In this document: positions 31,387-43,004 of the stretch, piece after piece
Layout: every line of letters begins with the position of its first letter
How positions within the stretch are numbered: the first letter of the stretch is position 1
Source: Hydractinia symbiolongicarpus
Taxonomy: Eukaryota > Cnidaria > Hydrozoa > Anthoathecata > Hydractiniidae
DNA: 64,000 nt
Assembly: GCF_029227915.1 (NCBI RefSeq)
Contig: NC_079877.1
Span: 18,804,851-18,868,850, forward strand
Direction of reading: 5' to 3'
Made by a program: the position numbers and the translations under genes
The notes under the pieces: generated by a model
Told to the model about the DNA's origin: nothing
What the model saw: the letters and a program-made list of their open reading frames with translations, nothing else
Database searches by the model: none

Positions 31387-32168
31387 TCATCTAGGTTAAG
31401 ACCTGCATCATTCTTGGTCGCTCAAGCTTTGGCCTATGCGTGGCTGCGGTGCACGGCCTATGTGAATGGTACTGTGTGCAGATAACAATGTACATGCAAT
31501 TGTCTCTGAGGATTCATGCAGAGTCTTGTAAATACAACCTGGTACAGGGCACTCTATCATAACCATGTCTCAATGTTTATTAGTCCAGTAAGTTTCAAGT
31601 TTAACATGAAGAAATGTCCTTTTCATCTATATACTTTATATATGTATTTAATAAATGTAAACTAAAATAACAAGGTGAAATATATAATATATAACTACAA
31701 TCCTACAGTAAACTGTTGCCATGTTGTTCTTAATTATATATATATAAACTGCAACCAAGACAAGAAACCCTTTTTTCGCAGATTAATATTTAGAGATTTT
31801 GCAGGATCTTATTTCGTAAAAGGGACAATATTTAATATCATTTAACGATGTAAATAATGGGTTAAGTTAAAGCTGGTTTATTATATATATACGCGCAGGG
31901 TATTAATTCCAAAAATGCTATTTGTACTTAGCCAATATATGTGAAAATATGCTGGTGGAGCATAATCACTCACTGGCATAAAATAAAAATAGGACATTTT
32001 GATATTAAATTTTCTAAGTATGGTACATTGGCCTTAGGAAAAGTGATTTGTTCAAAAACCTTACTTGTTTGTTCTTATTTGATCTAGATTTAGAAGTTAC
32101 ATGCTATTAAATATATATTTTAATTTCATTTTTAAAAGATGCCTATTATAGAAGTTTACTTACTTGCG
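31387..32168. other. Intergenic sequence, no gene seen
   Basis: AT-rich sequence between the gag-like ORF and the LINE tail; no domain, RNA or repeat structure recognised. Confidence 0.4.
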
Positions 32169-32610
32169 TTACTTGTGTTGACAATTTGCTAAAGGTGACA
32201 ATGGGTTGCCGCCTTTAGCAAATCCTCTCACTCCAGGATTCCAGCCTGAAATGAACGTAAAGGACATAGCTAACACTCTTTTGGGGTCCAAGTATTGTAC
32301 CATGTCCACAATACTGTTTGATGTAAGAGTTGTGTACGGATTATCAGGGATCAACGACAGGAAATTATCCAGCTGATTTTTGAAGCAACTTGTAGTACAT
32401 TGAGTGATTTGTCTGATCTCTTTCGACATTTGGTTGAATAAACGAGATCCATTGGTTCGAAAGCTGGTGAATTTCAAGGATTAGCTTTGGGGGTTTTGAG
32501 GTTTTCGATTCTATATAACAGGAACGCCCTTTTCTGTTAGCTGATTTTACAATTATGGGCACAGAAAGGTTGGGAACTAGATTTTCAAGGATTTTCCATA
32601 CATATATAAT
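32169..32610 (-). pseudogene. C-terminal tail of a LINE reverse transcriptase, frameshifted
   Basis: The minus frames give WKILENLVPNL and then, after a frameshift near 32,470-32,500, GSRLFNQMSKEIRQITQC and FKNQLDNFLSLIPDNP. The order WKxLExLVPN ... GxxLFNxxxxxIR ... FKxxLDxFLxxIPDxP is the post-RT tail of a LINE group frequent in invertebrates. It ends 8 bp before the left inverted arm. Confidence 0.6.
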
Positions 32611-32724
32611 ACAGTATCAATGCGTGTACCCAAAGGGCCATCCAATTTCTCGTTGATAAAACTTGGTTTTTGGCACAGAAAATGTCAATATCCTTATCTA
32701 TTTAACAATTAGCTCACCTAGTGT

Positions 32725-33000
32725 TTCCAATTTTGAATTTCCATTCGGGTGAAATCGAATTTTGGAATTTTGGATTTTTTTCAATTTTGGATTTTCAATT
32801 TTTCAATTTCGAATTTTGAATTTTCATTTTTTTTTTTAATTTTTAAATTTTTTAATTTTGGATTTTGGATTTTTTTTTTTAATTTTTAGATTGGATTTTT
32901 TCAAATTTGAATTTTGGATTTCTTCAATTTAAAGTTTCAATTCCTGACTACTATGTTTTTCAATTTTGGGAGTTTTATTATTTTTTAATTTCACGCGTTA
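32725..33000. repeat. Low-complexity TTTTGGATTTT/CAATTT tract
   Basis: Degenerate short repeats of AATTTTGGATTTT and AATTTTCAATTT. The mirrored tract is at 48,540-48,815. It lies between the arm end and the integrase promoter region. Confidence 0.8.
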
Positions 33001-33029
33001 CACAGGTCACCTGTTTAGATTTCCTACAT

Positions 33030-33235
33030 TTTTTTGTCTAGTCACCACTAAGGGGGGTTGTCGCGCATGTTAGTTCATTCACTTATTTTCACTCTTTCAG
33101 ACAATAGTCTAGAGAAAAGTTCAGACTAACAAATTTTTCTTGTCTACCCACCACGAAGGAGGGTGTTGCGCATGTAAGTCCGTAACCTTATTCGCAAGTG
33201 TGTCTTTTTTCACTCGTTCCTCTACTCTTTGATAC
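33030..33235. repeat. Two diverged tandem copies upstream of the integrase gene
   Basis: TTGTCTAGTCACCACTAAGG... and CTTGTCTACCCACCACGAAG... start about 107 bp apart. Each runs through GCGCATGTWAGTYC to TTTTCACTCKTTC. The second copy ends just before the ATG at 33239, so the pair probably forms the promoter/leader. Confidence 0.6.
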
Positions 33236-33238
33236 ACA

Positions 33239-34901
33239 ATGGAAAAAGTATCGATGGAATATTCATCGCAACCTTTGAATGATAAAAAAACACACAAAGA
33301 GATCAGCGATATTTTTAAGTCCATGTACCCTGGAGTAAGAGGGTTAAGCGAAAGATCAGTGAAGAGATTTTGCAGTAAACATAACATGACTTCGCGGAAG
33401 TCACAAGAAGAGATAAACAGATTGACAGCATCAGCAGTAAGAGAGGTATATATACAAATGTTCTTATCTTATTTTATTGAAATTTGATAAACAAATAAGA
33501 GATGAATATACTTTTCAACTTTTCAAGGTTGGACCCACGTACGGACGAAAAATGATGACGGGCTACATCAGACAAAAACACAATTTGAATGTAAGTCAAA
33601 AACGTGTTGCCAAAGCATTGACAATTGTCTCACCAGCAAATCAAGAAAGGAGGAGGACGGAAACCGAGCGGTTGCTGAATCCAGTGCCATATCAGGCGGA
33701 TTACTTTGGTCATAAGCTACATATTGACCAGAACGAAAAGGTGGCAATGTATGGAGTAACTCATGTTGTAGCTATAGATGGACATACCCGGTATGTTACG
33801 GCAGGAACAACAATGGCAATTAAAAACAACTTTAAAATACATGAAAATATATACATGTGAGAATTTCTTATCGCATTTAAATGTTTCGTGAATATATTTA
33901 AATGCAGTTTTTTAAGCATATATTCCAACAATACGTTATTTCTTTTCCTCAGAAAAACCTTGGTAACATACGGAATACCTGATCAACTGCGAGTTGATTG
34001 CGGTAGAGAATTTTATTTAATCCTTGGAATGCAAGAGCATTTAGCAATGCTTCGTGGAAATCAAGCAATAGAATGTTATCGACAAACAGAATCCAAGCAG
34101 GTTAGAAAGAAAAAAAATTAATCATGACATTATAATACGCGGGATATTTGTTTCTTAATTATATCCTTTTAGAACCTCCCTATTGAAAGATTTTGGGTGG
34201 AGGTAAACTGTCGTGTAAATTATCCTTTAAAAACAGTTCTTGTATTTATGGAAAATGAAGAGATCATAGATATGTCAAACGACTGCGTAAAATTTTGTGT
34301 ATCATTTGTTTCTTGCTTGGTAGCGAGTTATGGTCTTAAGATTGTTATTTCTTCGTGGAATAATCACCCTATTCCAGGTATATATCTTCATAAACAATTA
34401 AATAATTATTGTTGTTTCTCTTTATACCAAATAAATTTATTTAACAAAAAATTATGGTTTCAAATGACCCCTTAGTGTTTTACAGCGAAATTGTTGTAAA
34501 AAAAATGTAATAAGCACTGCAAACAAGGTTGTCCGTATGGTTCGTATTGCTTGATTCCCAAATTTATTTTTTTAGGCAGAGGCGTGCCGTCAGTAATTAA
34601 AACCAGAAGTAATGGGATCGTACCATTGATGGCAGAAGTTGTACCAAATGGAGTAGGAGCTAAATTACTTTACATGCAGTGGTACCCTGAATCGAGGATT
34701 GTCAGTGATAGCGTGTTTGGAGTCGATCCACTTTTCAATTCACCAAGCCTTTTATCAGAAAGAATGCGAGAGTTTGAAAGCCGCTATAGTATTTCTGACC
34801 TTTTTGGATCTCTAGCGAATGAAACAATTGACAATTTCCGAGAAGCTCTTCTGTATTTTATTAACTTAACACGTACATTACAACTAAGGATTACATTATA
34901 A
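33239..34901 (+). CDS. DDE-integrase-like transposase, 5 exons, 404 aa (left copy)
   Basis: Joins 33239-33445, 33528-33856, 33953-34100, 34173-34377 and 34576-34901: 1,215 nt, all GT/AG, no stop. N-terminal region: SERSVKRFCSKHN helix-turn-helix-like. Then VGPTYGRKMMTGYI, and the RNase-H-fold catalytic core with first Asp in HIDQNEKVAMYGVTHVVAID, second Asp in LRVDCGREFYL, and Glu in the LPIERFWVEVN block. A C-terminal domain (GVPSVIKTRSNG, then AKLLYMQWYPES) follows. I know this core as an rve-type integrase domain in animal transposon proteins but cannot name the superfamily. Expected role: strand transfer of its element. The other arm encodes the identical protein. Confidence 0.8.
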
Positions 34902-35545
34902 CTGTGAAAAATTATTCTTTGTATTTCAATCTTCCTCTGCCCTGCTCCCATGTGTTAAGAAAATTACTAAGAAACAATTATTTTAGAACAGCTATTTACT
35001 ATATTATACACTTTTATAAGAACAATGCTGATAATTGCTGAAAGAGTAAGCAAAAAATGAGAACAATGGCGAGACTGAAATTTTACTGCTATTTTATTTT
35101 TTAAGATGTGGAAAAAATGCTTGTCAACAAGAATCTGATCAATTTAGAAATTTATTTTTTCAAAATCCTCATTATTTCACGAGTTAGCACAAAACATAAT
35201 TTTTGCTTTGTGTTTTTTATAATGGGGTTAACTAAAATGAACTACGAGTTGTTCAACGAATCAAACACTTGAAATTATTGAAAAGTTTAAAATAGATTAA
35301 GGCGAATCGCAACATTAAAAAAAGATAAACATTCTTGTATAAAGAAAACATGTATGTTATTATTACATCCATTCTATACGCACTGGATCTAGTCACTCAT
35401 GCGAATTTTGTATACTTCAAACTGCAAAGGAAGATTTTTTTGTGCTAAGGATTTGTAAAATTTTCAAAAAAGGCGGGATTTTTTCCAAAAAAAGTTGCGG
35501 TAAAATAAACGTAAAGTTTATCGTTTTGATATTATTTTGTGCTAG
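34902..35545. other. Non-coding inner part of the left arm
   Basis: 650 bp between the integrase stop codon and the inner arm end. It is AT-rich and mirrored at 45,992-46,635. No further gene. Confidence 0.6.
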
Positions 35546-37149
35546 AATGAGGGATTATATTATAACGAAAATCAGCCAGACTTAAAATGTTTATGCTTAA
35601 AGTACTTGCAAACCAAATGGAAGTCTGGAAACCAACCTTAAAATTTCCAGACGTCTGTTTGGTTAGGCATATTTTAATGTAACAAATATTTTTTGCTGTA
35701 TGAATGTTTTTCTGCGACATAATAAAAAAGCATGCCACACAAGCCCGGCTGAATTATTCCGAATGTGCTATCAAAGTGGCGAATATCTGTTTATATGCAA
35801 TCAACGAAGAGAACGCAAATGTGAGAAGCATAACTAGTGCCGCAATGAACATGTTCAACGATACAAATAAAGTACTAGTACAATCAAATCTTCTGAGGTA
35901 TGAAGATTCACCAGCAACAAGAGGTATAGTCTTACTTTCTCAATTTTCTTTGATAATTTGAACTATTGTATTGTTTCTATTAAAGAAAAATCTTCTTTCA
36001 ACAGGCGTGTCGTTTTGGAAATGCAATTCACGGAAAGAATTCTGCGTGTCTTTGTACGCTCACACAGTACCTCCAACACTAATTACACAACTGCAACGCC
36101 ACAGCCAGGTGACATATTGTGACTAAAAGTCCTGGGGCTTTTTTATACTGCGACGTATTGGATTTAAAATGTTTTAACTTTAATTTTTAGATGACATCTT
36201 AATCAAACTGGAAGAAATAAAGGCGTCTATGAAGTCCATGGTGGCTGTAGAGTGTCGCAGTGAAGATGTAGAAGCGTTGAAGAGATCATTACAAATGCAC
36301 CGAATAAAAGCCCCTTTGGTTGATGCTTTCCAATGTCTCATTTGGAACGATTTGGCTACACCACCAATCAATTTATCGTCTTTCTGCAGGGAAATTCTTG
36401 GTTGTGCGAACTGCATTTTGCAATAGGCAGTAAACGAGGAGCGCTGCCCACACTGTCGTTCCAGTGATATGAATGCTTATACTGTAGAAAGTTTAAATTG
36501 TATTTTAGAAGTTCTTAGAAATATTATATTAGATAACTAAAAAATCTGTTGTTTTTACTTGATGTTTAAACTTGATAGGTAATAAAATACCTTATTGTAT
36601 CTAAGAACAAGCGATATAAGAACATAATAGTTACTTCTTTATTGGTCGAAATGTGAAAAGGAGTTAAATCCATTCTTGACTTTACGTGGCTAAAAACATT
36701 ATGCTTATAAAAAAATGTACCTTTTCGGTAAAAAAAAAAAAGTCGGCAAAAATAGAAAGTCGGCAAAAAATATTAGTAACCTAGCCAAAATTTAGTCACT
36801 TTTTGTGAAGAACATAGTAAAATATTTTAAGTTCTGAACTGCGGAAATAAGATCGTCCTTAGGAATTCTAGAAGTTCAGCGCATCTAAGGAAAACGTGCA
36901 TATAAACAGATATTCGCCACTTTGATAGCACATTCGGAATATTTCAGCCGGGCTTGTGTGGCATACTTTTTTATTATGTCGCAGAAAAACATTCATACAG
37001 CAAAAAATATTTGTTACATTAAAATATGCCTAACCAAACAGACGTCTGGAAATTTTAAGGTTGGTTTCCAGACTTCCATTTGGTTTGCAAGTACTTTGAG
37101 CATAAACATTTTAAGTCTGGCTGATTTTCGTTATAATATAATCCCTCAT
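35546..37149. mobile_element. Nested 1.6-kb element with about 250-bp terminal inverted repeats
   Basis: 35546-35799 and 36897-37149 are inverted copies of each other (start AATGAGGGATTATATTATAA; inner limit TGCATATAAACAG). The element interrupts the left arm exactly where the right arm continues without it. Between the TIRs lie gene fragments. No transposase is recognised, so it is probably non-autonomous or decayed. Confidence 0.85.
35704..36540 (+). pseudogene. RING-like zinc-finger gene inside the nested element, broken
   Basis: Exon-like pieces are about 35,739-35,896 (ends CTGAG|GTATGA), 36,005-36,110 and 36,190-36,540. They join in phase through RVVLEMQFTERILRVF and GDDILIKLEEIKASM. 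The last has FCREILGCANCILQ, an in-frame TAG, then NEERCPHCRSSD: a C-x2-C ... C-x2-C half-RING. The first piece overlaps the left TIR. The family is unknown; the stop may mean it is dead. Confidence 0.45.
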
Positions 37150-37151
37150 TC

Positions 37152-37225
37152 CAACCTCGAACCCAGGGCCTGTAGCGTTTTTTGATATGAGGATGAAACG
37201 CGTACGAGGCCCTGGTACAACAGAC
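37152..37225. repeat. Terminal inverted repeat, left end of the helicase element
   Basis: About 74 bp, from CAACCTCGAACCCAGGGCCT to GGCCCTGGTACAACAGAC. The exact inverse is at 45911-45983. It contains its own smaller inverted pair (CAGGGCCT/AGGCCCTG). Confidence 0.85.
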
Positions 37226-37559
37226 TGAAATTCGCCCAAAATTAAGCATGCAGAGAAACGTAATGTATGCGTGACGTTTTCGATCGAAGATGGTGTTCTA
37301 GTGGCGGGAGGGTACTTTAGCCAGCGCTACCTATAGCTACACTGTAAAATTACAGAGTAAATACAACCCTTAATGGCTTTCTAGTCATTTTGTGGTGTAT
37401 GATACATATAGTATTGTATAGTGGAAACAATCCACTAACTATAGGTTTTTGTGATTTTCTGGGATAGCCACTTTAAATGTTTATTATTATTCTTATTTTA
37501 AATATTATAGAATAGAATTTCTAAATTTTACATCTACGTCAAAAATAACAGATGATGCG

Positions 37560-39495
37560 ATGGAACCCTTCGCAATTTTGGAGAAAATTCAAAGATCTCT
37601 GGAGTGTCGAAATTTTCCTGACCTTAACTTTAAACCCAAACAAGTCAAGTGCTTGGAGTCCATAGTAAGAGGACAGGATGTCATTGGGGTGTTTCCAACA
37701 GGATATGGGAAATCTTTAATTTTTCAACTGTTACCAGATGTCATGAGAAACAAAGACGAAAAATCTTCAATTGTCATTGTAATCACTTGTTTAAACGCAA
37801 TTATGGAAGATCAAGTGAATTTTCTGAAAAAAGTAGGAATGACTTGCTACATCCTACGTGACTTAAATTTTGAGGAGAATTCTGTACAGACGTTGTTTGA
37901 GGATATCTGTCTGAGTGATAAAACAGAAGATGTCTTACCATCATTTGTATTGGATGGTCATTGTGACTTCCTATTTTGCCATCCAGAGGCTATATTGAGT
38001 GAGAGAGGAAGAACTTTGATGAAAACGAAAATTTATCAAAAAAATGTCAAAGCTTGTGTCATTGATGAGGCTCACTGCTTGGACACCTGGTAAGTACTAC
38101 TTTATTTATATAGGTATATATATAGCTACAACTTTAAAAAAGTTAAATATTATATATATATGTATATATATATATATACAAGAATAATTTCTCTAATAAG
38201 GAAATATGCAATAATGTAATGTTAATTGCAAAATGCTAATAAAATAACAAAGACAAGAATATCTGTACAACAACTGAATAACAAAAATGTATATATATAA
38301 TATAAAACAGATATAAAATTATATATAACTAACAAAATTATTATATATAACTAACAAAATGTTAATCCTAAAATATATATATATTTCTTTATCTTTAAGG
38401 GGAAAAGAATTTCGCAAAGAATTTAAAAACTTGGGATCAATGCGAGCTTTTTTTAGAGACGTACCTTTTATCGCACTTACAGCTACCGCAACAGAAAAAA
38501 CACTGGCTAAAATAAAACATATACTTGGAATGAAAACCCCAACAATAATATCTGTTAATCCAAACAGAAAAAATGTATACATGTGCAAAGAAAAGAGAAA
38601 AGTTGGTGAAGAAGGTATTGAAAATATCATCTTGCCACTTGCAAAGGAGCTAAAATCACTAAAGAAAAGTTTTCCTCAAACTATTATATATTGTGGATTG
38701 AGGTTTTGTGGGTATATATACAAGTTAATAAAAAATGTATTAAAGGAACACATGTATGTTGAAAACATAACAAACCCTAGCAATTGTTTAATTGTGCAAT
38801 TTCACGCACCACAAACAAAGTCAATGAAAAACGAAATTCTCCTTGAAGTTGCAAAAGAAGTTTCAAACATTCGCGTTATAATAGCAACTTCTGCGCTTGG
38901 TATAGGTGTTCATGCACCCTATATCGAACAAATTTTCCATATAAGTCCACCAAGTACCATCGAAGACTATATGCAGCAATTTGGACGGGCTGGTCGAAGA
39001 GGGCAAGAAGCATTGGCAAGATTGTACTATACCGGGCATGATATCAGCAGTAGGCGTTTGAAACAAAATAAAGTTAATGAACATATGGTGAATTTTTGTA
39101 CTACGACACAATGCCTTCGTAAAGTATTGATGATTCACTTTGGATATCATTATCAACCCCAGGATCAATGCTGTAGCAATTGTGATTCTTCACTCTTGAA
39201 AGAACCTAAAAAAGAGGAACGTATTAAATATAGAGAAGTATCAGATGAGAGTTTAAAGAAACTATCAGATGAACTTGATAATATACTGGCAGATCACGAC
39301 CAAGCCACACATGATGCAGCCATGGAGTTTTATAACATTGTGGATACAGGAAACTTGGCTGAAAAATTTTCAGAAATTATTATTAACATTGAGTATGTCA
39401 ACGATGTGGAAAGCTTGTTAGAATATCAGTTGTGGGATGAATTTGTTAGTAGCAGAGTTTTTAAAGTTATTGAGAAGTATACCACACTGAAGTAA
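37560..39495 (+). CDS. RecQ-like DNA helicase, 2 exons, 541 aa
   Basis: Joins 37560-38089 and 38400-39495 (1,626 nt, no stop); the intron splits the Trp codon after DEAHCLDTW. Superfamily 2 motifs in order: I FPTGYGKSLIFQLLP, II DEAHC, III LTATAT, V VIIATSALGIGVHAP, VI QQFGRAGRRG. A RecQ-type zinc-binding block follows (CLRKVLMIHFGY, CCSNCD). RQC winged-helix and HRDC domains are not evident; 541 aa is short for cellular RecQ (usually 600 or more). Expected role: 3'-5' DNA unwinding in transposition of its element. It sits 138 bp from the stop of the opposing gene. The decayed copy in Dscam intron 7 has the intron in the same codon. Confidence 0.9.
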
Positions 39496-39633
39496 TTCCA
39501 TAATACACAATGTGAGGTAATGTTACTACATACATTAATCAATTTTAGTTTTCTTATATATTCTACTCTTAGCTTATTATGGAATTATTTTTTGTGTGTA
39601 AACTAACCTGTGTGTGAGATATATATACATTTT

Positions 39634-42574
39634 TTACATTCCAGAAACTTGCTTTTTATGCTTTGTAAGCCATTGATGGAAATGATTAGTGTCAAGGTAT
39701 AACTGAGGGCTTCTTTTTATATTTCTAAATGATGGATGAAAGCGTCCAGGTGTATATTCAAATGGATCTAATTGTAGTAGATCATTGATCATTTGTAATT
39801 CATCCTCATAAGGGCTTGCGGTTGTGTGTCTTGAACTGTTTTTTGGTACATTTAGAACTTTGTCAAGGTTTTCTAGAAGTGCCTTGATTCCTGTTGTTGC
39901 TTTGCAAATTGTGCTGATAGATGTTAAGGATTTGTTTGCACCTAATCTTTTTACTACATTCTTACTAATGTTGTTGGAAATCTCTTGAGCTAAATCATCT
40001 TCAATATTTCGACCCATACCACCCGTCCAGTTACAAAAAAAGCCCCACTTGAGTTGTGCAGACAAACGTGGTGTTGATAGGCACTCTATTTGTGCTATGG
40101 ACACAAACATCTCCAATGCATACTTGCTGTGTGTATTAAATGACTTGAATATGGGCATAAGCAATTTTTGATTGGTCAAATTTCTTTCACCATCACCTTC
40201 CGCTGCTGTATCTTTCAGTTGCAGTAGAATCATAGTTAGATATGACACCAACAATGCATAATTTTTTATATAATCTTCATCTTCACCTGGTTCAGGAGAT
40301 TGCCCCTTCTGAAAAATGTAATTGTCAACAAAAGATCCAATGGATTCATTGTAGTAGCTCTGTATTTCAGATGTTTCTTTGTGACACATATTTGAATTAA
40401 ATTTATTCAATGTAGGGTAACTATCAAGGCTGGCCATTCCAAACGAATCTAAGACTTTTGTTGGAGTTACATTTCGACGGTTATATTTCTCTCTGAAGAA
40501 TTTTAATGTGCCTTGTTGATTAAATGAAGTGCTGTCGTATAACATACCATAACATCCCTGTAGAAAAGATGCTTTACAGTGCCACATCACTGGTTTGAAC
40601 GGAGAGCAGTGCTCAAACCTGTCAGTTGGTGTATGTGCATCTGCAAGTAGATCCTTAGCACCAGCAAACCTTACACGGGTCAATTGATCTCCCGCAAAAG
40701 GAATTTTCATTTCTCGCATAGGATCATCTTCACTTGACTGAAAATGTGCTCCAGGTTGATCAGGTCTAGATGCATCGTCTTTAGGAAAAATAGGATTTCC
40801 AACCTCCCTTTCGTTTATTCTGCCACTTTTTTTGTAGATCTCAAAAATCCAATTTTCATATGTTCTGAGGATTTTCACACAATCATCATATTTCACTTCA
40901 TTAGCATCAATAATTGGTAAACTGATGATAACTGAACTTTTTGCCATTTCATATGAAAATTCATGTTGGATGTGTTTAGGTATTACCTTTTTCAAAAATT
41001 TGAACTTCGGAAGGTATTCAAAGCAAATTCTGCCAACTAAAACCATGAAATTATTTCTCAGCCTTGTTAAATCATTCCTATTCAACAGGAAAACGCAACG
41101 ATTACAATCATTTAAATTACGAATTGGGGCATCATTGGACAAATGGTTAAAATCTACTCTATTAATGTAAAGATTTGAGGCAAATAAATGGATATCTTCA
41201 TTTTGAAGTTCCTTGGTCATGTGGCCTTTTAATACTCGCAAATCCCAATTGTCACCAGTACCACGTAATGATTTGTTTTCCTTGACTGATTTAACTGCTT
41301 TGTCACAAAATGTCCTTCAATCAAATTCAACAGGTATGAACGGGAGGTGTATGATAAAGCTACTTCAAGCTTGTGTAACTTTGCTGAAGCTAAACAAGAG
41401 TAAATGGCCTAATAACATTTATACTCTGCTAGTTTTAGAAAAGGTTTGATAAGTGAAAATCATTTTTAGGACTTGTGAAATTTGGTTATTTTCTCTATGC
41501 TAAATTTTTGCCAAAGTGCTAAAAAAGATACAAAAGATTACCTTTTTACTTGCACCGCCTTCTATTAGTGAAACTGTGTTAAGTCTTTGAAAAAGTGATA
41601 GCTTTTCCCATTTAATATTCGTTAGGATAGAGTATATGAAGCAAAACTTGACTTTTGCAACTTCTGGCAATCTATCGGGGCTAAGTTGTAATCCAGATGT
41701 AGCAGCAAATACATCTATTAAAAATGGCTGAGATACCTTCAACTCATTCCAAATTGCCTCAATACTAAAGTTATTCATATCTTCAAATAATGTCCCATAT
41801 AAAACACTACCATTCTTTTTCTTGCATAATTCTTTTGACTTTCTTTCAATAGATGCTGTGATGATACATTTTTGTGAGAAGTAAATGCTGGGTATGAGAG
41901 ATGAGATATTTGCGATTGTACTTGGTATTCTTAATTTAACTTTCTGATTGATATGGTCAACTTGATCTTCACTTAATAGTCTTGATTGAAATACAAATCT
42001 GTCTTTATGGTACACAGACTTATCATATTCCACTGTTGAATTCTGTGATGTGCTTCCTGCTTTTTCATAAACCAGTTGTTTTTTTGGTGACACTATAAAT
42101 CAAGATAGTAAATTTGAAGAATATATATAAAATATAAAAAAGTATACATGTATATGCATAATATATATAAAAAAGATATATGTAATTTTTAAAACATAGG
42201 TAAGAAAGAATGTATATTTTACCTCTGAGTTTCTTTGTGGTACATTTTTGTTCTGGTGACGATATTACCCTTTTCACACTGCAATTTTTCCGAAAGCTTA
42301 TCTGTGCATTCCGACACAAAATCTTAAATTGTACAAAGTTTTCAATTTTTCTTTCACATTCACGACAGATTATATCATTTATGTTATCAGTTTGCACAAT
42401 TGTGATACCCACAGTGCCTTGTATTTTCTCTTGAAGTTGTTTTGATGTTCCAATATTTCCAAAAATTTGACTAAATCGTTTTAAGTCAGTCTCAGCACAC
42501 AGTCTACACACTTTATCACATCCACTATAAACTTTATGTGGTGTGATATTTTCTTTCCCTTTGCCTAAAAACAA
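39634..42574 (-). pseudogene. ZAD zinc finger / DUF6589-like putative transposase, 3 exons seen, one frameshift
   Basis: Exons on the minus strand: about 42574-42223 (acceptor TTTTTAG before GCAAAGGG), 42092-41542 and 41408-39634, in agreeing phases. Exon 1 has CRLCAE ... ICREC, a ZAD-type C2-C2 finger. Exon 3 has the block KSLRGTGDNWDLRVLKGHM, then QNEDIHLFASNL and, about 170 residues on, AGDQLTRVRFAGAKDL with PVMWHCKASFLQ. GDQLTxxR is the hallmark I know from DUF6589 proteins; the Asp and His suggest an RNase-H-like active site. A one-base deletion near 41,310 (after LIEGHF) breaks the frame, or is a sequencing error. The 5' start exon is not found; the Penelope insertion lies immediately upstream. 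Likely the transposase of the element. Confidence 0.75.
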
Positions 42575-42614
42575 AGATTTATATTAGTTGTTATTTTTTG
42601 TATATATATATTTT

Positions 42615-42861
42615 ATTTCCAAAACTTCGTAGCAACACAAGATTGCAAAGTATTTTCATAAAAATTACAACATGTTTCGACTTTACCAAAGTCATCTTCA
42701 GAATATTATACATAAGTTGATACATACACTCTTTATACAAAAATTTTTTCGAAAGTTATTTAAATATTTCCCAAAAGTACAATTTTATATGAATTATACA
42801 CAAGCTAATCCATGTTGACAAAAATAATATTAGATAAACTAACAAAAGTTAGTTAAATAAA
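42615..42861 (-). repeat. Penelope-like pseudo-LTR, distal copy
   Basis: Direct repeat of 45390-45636, offset 2,775 bp. It contains the hammerhead-like core at 42674-42701. Confidence 0.88.
42674..42701 (-). ncRNA. Hammerhead ribozyme core, copy 1
   Basis: On the minus strand: CTGAAGA (CUGANGA), stem II GACTTT-GGT-AAAGTC, then GAAAC, followed by ATGTTGTA. That is a two-base-pair stem III (AC/GU) and a UA cleavage site. Flanking AT-rich stem I pairing is imperfect. This is the short-stem-III hammerhead form known from Penelope-like elements. Confidence 0.65.
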
Positions 42862-43004
42862 ATTTATATACACAATTTGTTTAAGACAATAAATATTTCC
42901 CAAAAGTACAATTTTTTAATTTTATTAAATGAATTTACACATGCTAAATCAATATCTAAGTAACAAAAACGATATTGAACAAGCGGCTAATACAAAACAT
43001 AAAA

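Larger units (their letters stand above)
32618..35549 (+). mobile_element. Left arm of a 2.9-kb inverted repeat carrying a DDE-integrase gene
   Basis: The reverse complement of this stretch recurs at 45988-48920 with only scattered single-base differences (an extra A near 48,818, and substitutions facing 35,170, 35,290 and 35,373). Left plus right coordinates sum to 81,537 over almost the whole length, so there is essentially no net indel. The arm starts at CAATGCGTGTACCC and stops inside at GCTAGAATG. It holds an intact five-exon gene. Confidence 0.92.

Noticed and set aside
30890-31399. 169-codon + strand ORF
   Set aside because: It is the antisense shadow of the gag-like minus-strand ORF, which has clear family wording.
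35532-35738. 68-codon ORF repeated at 36922-37185
   Set aside because: The repetition is explained by the nested element's inverted repeats; the translation has no domain signal.
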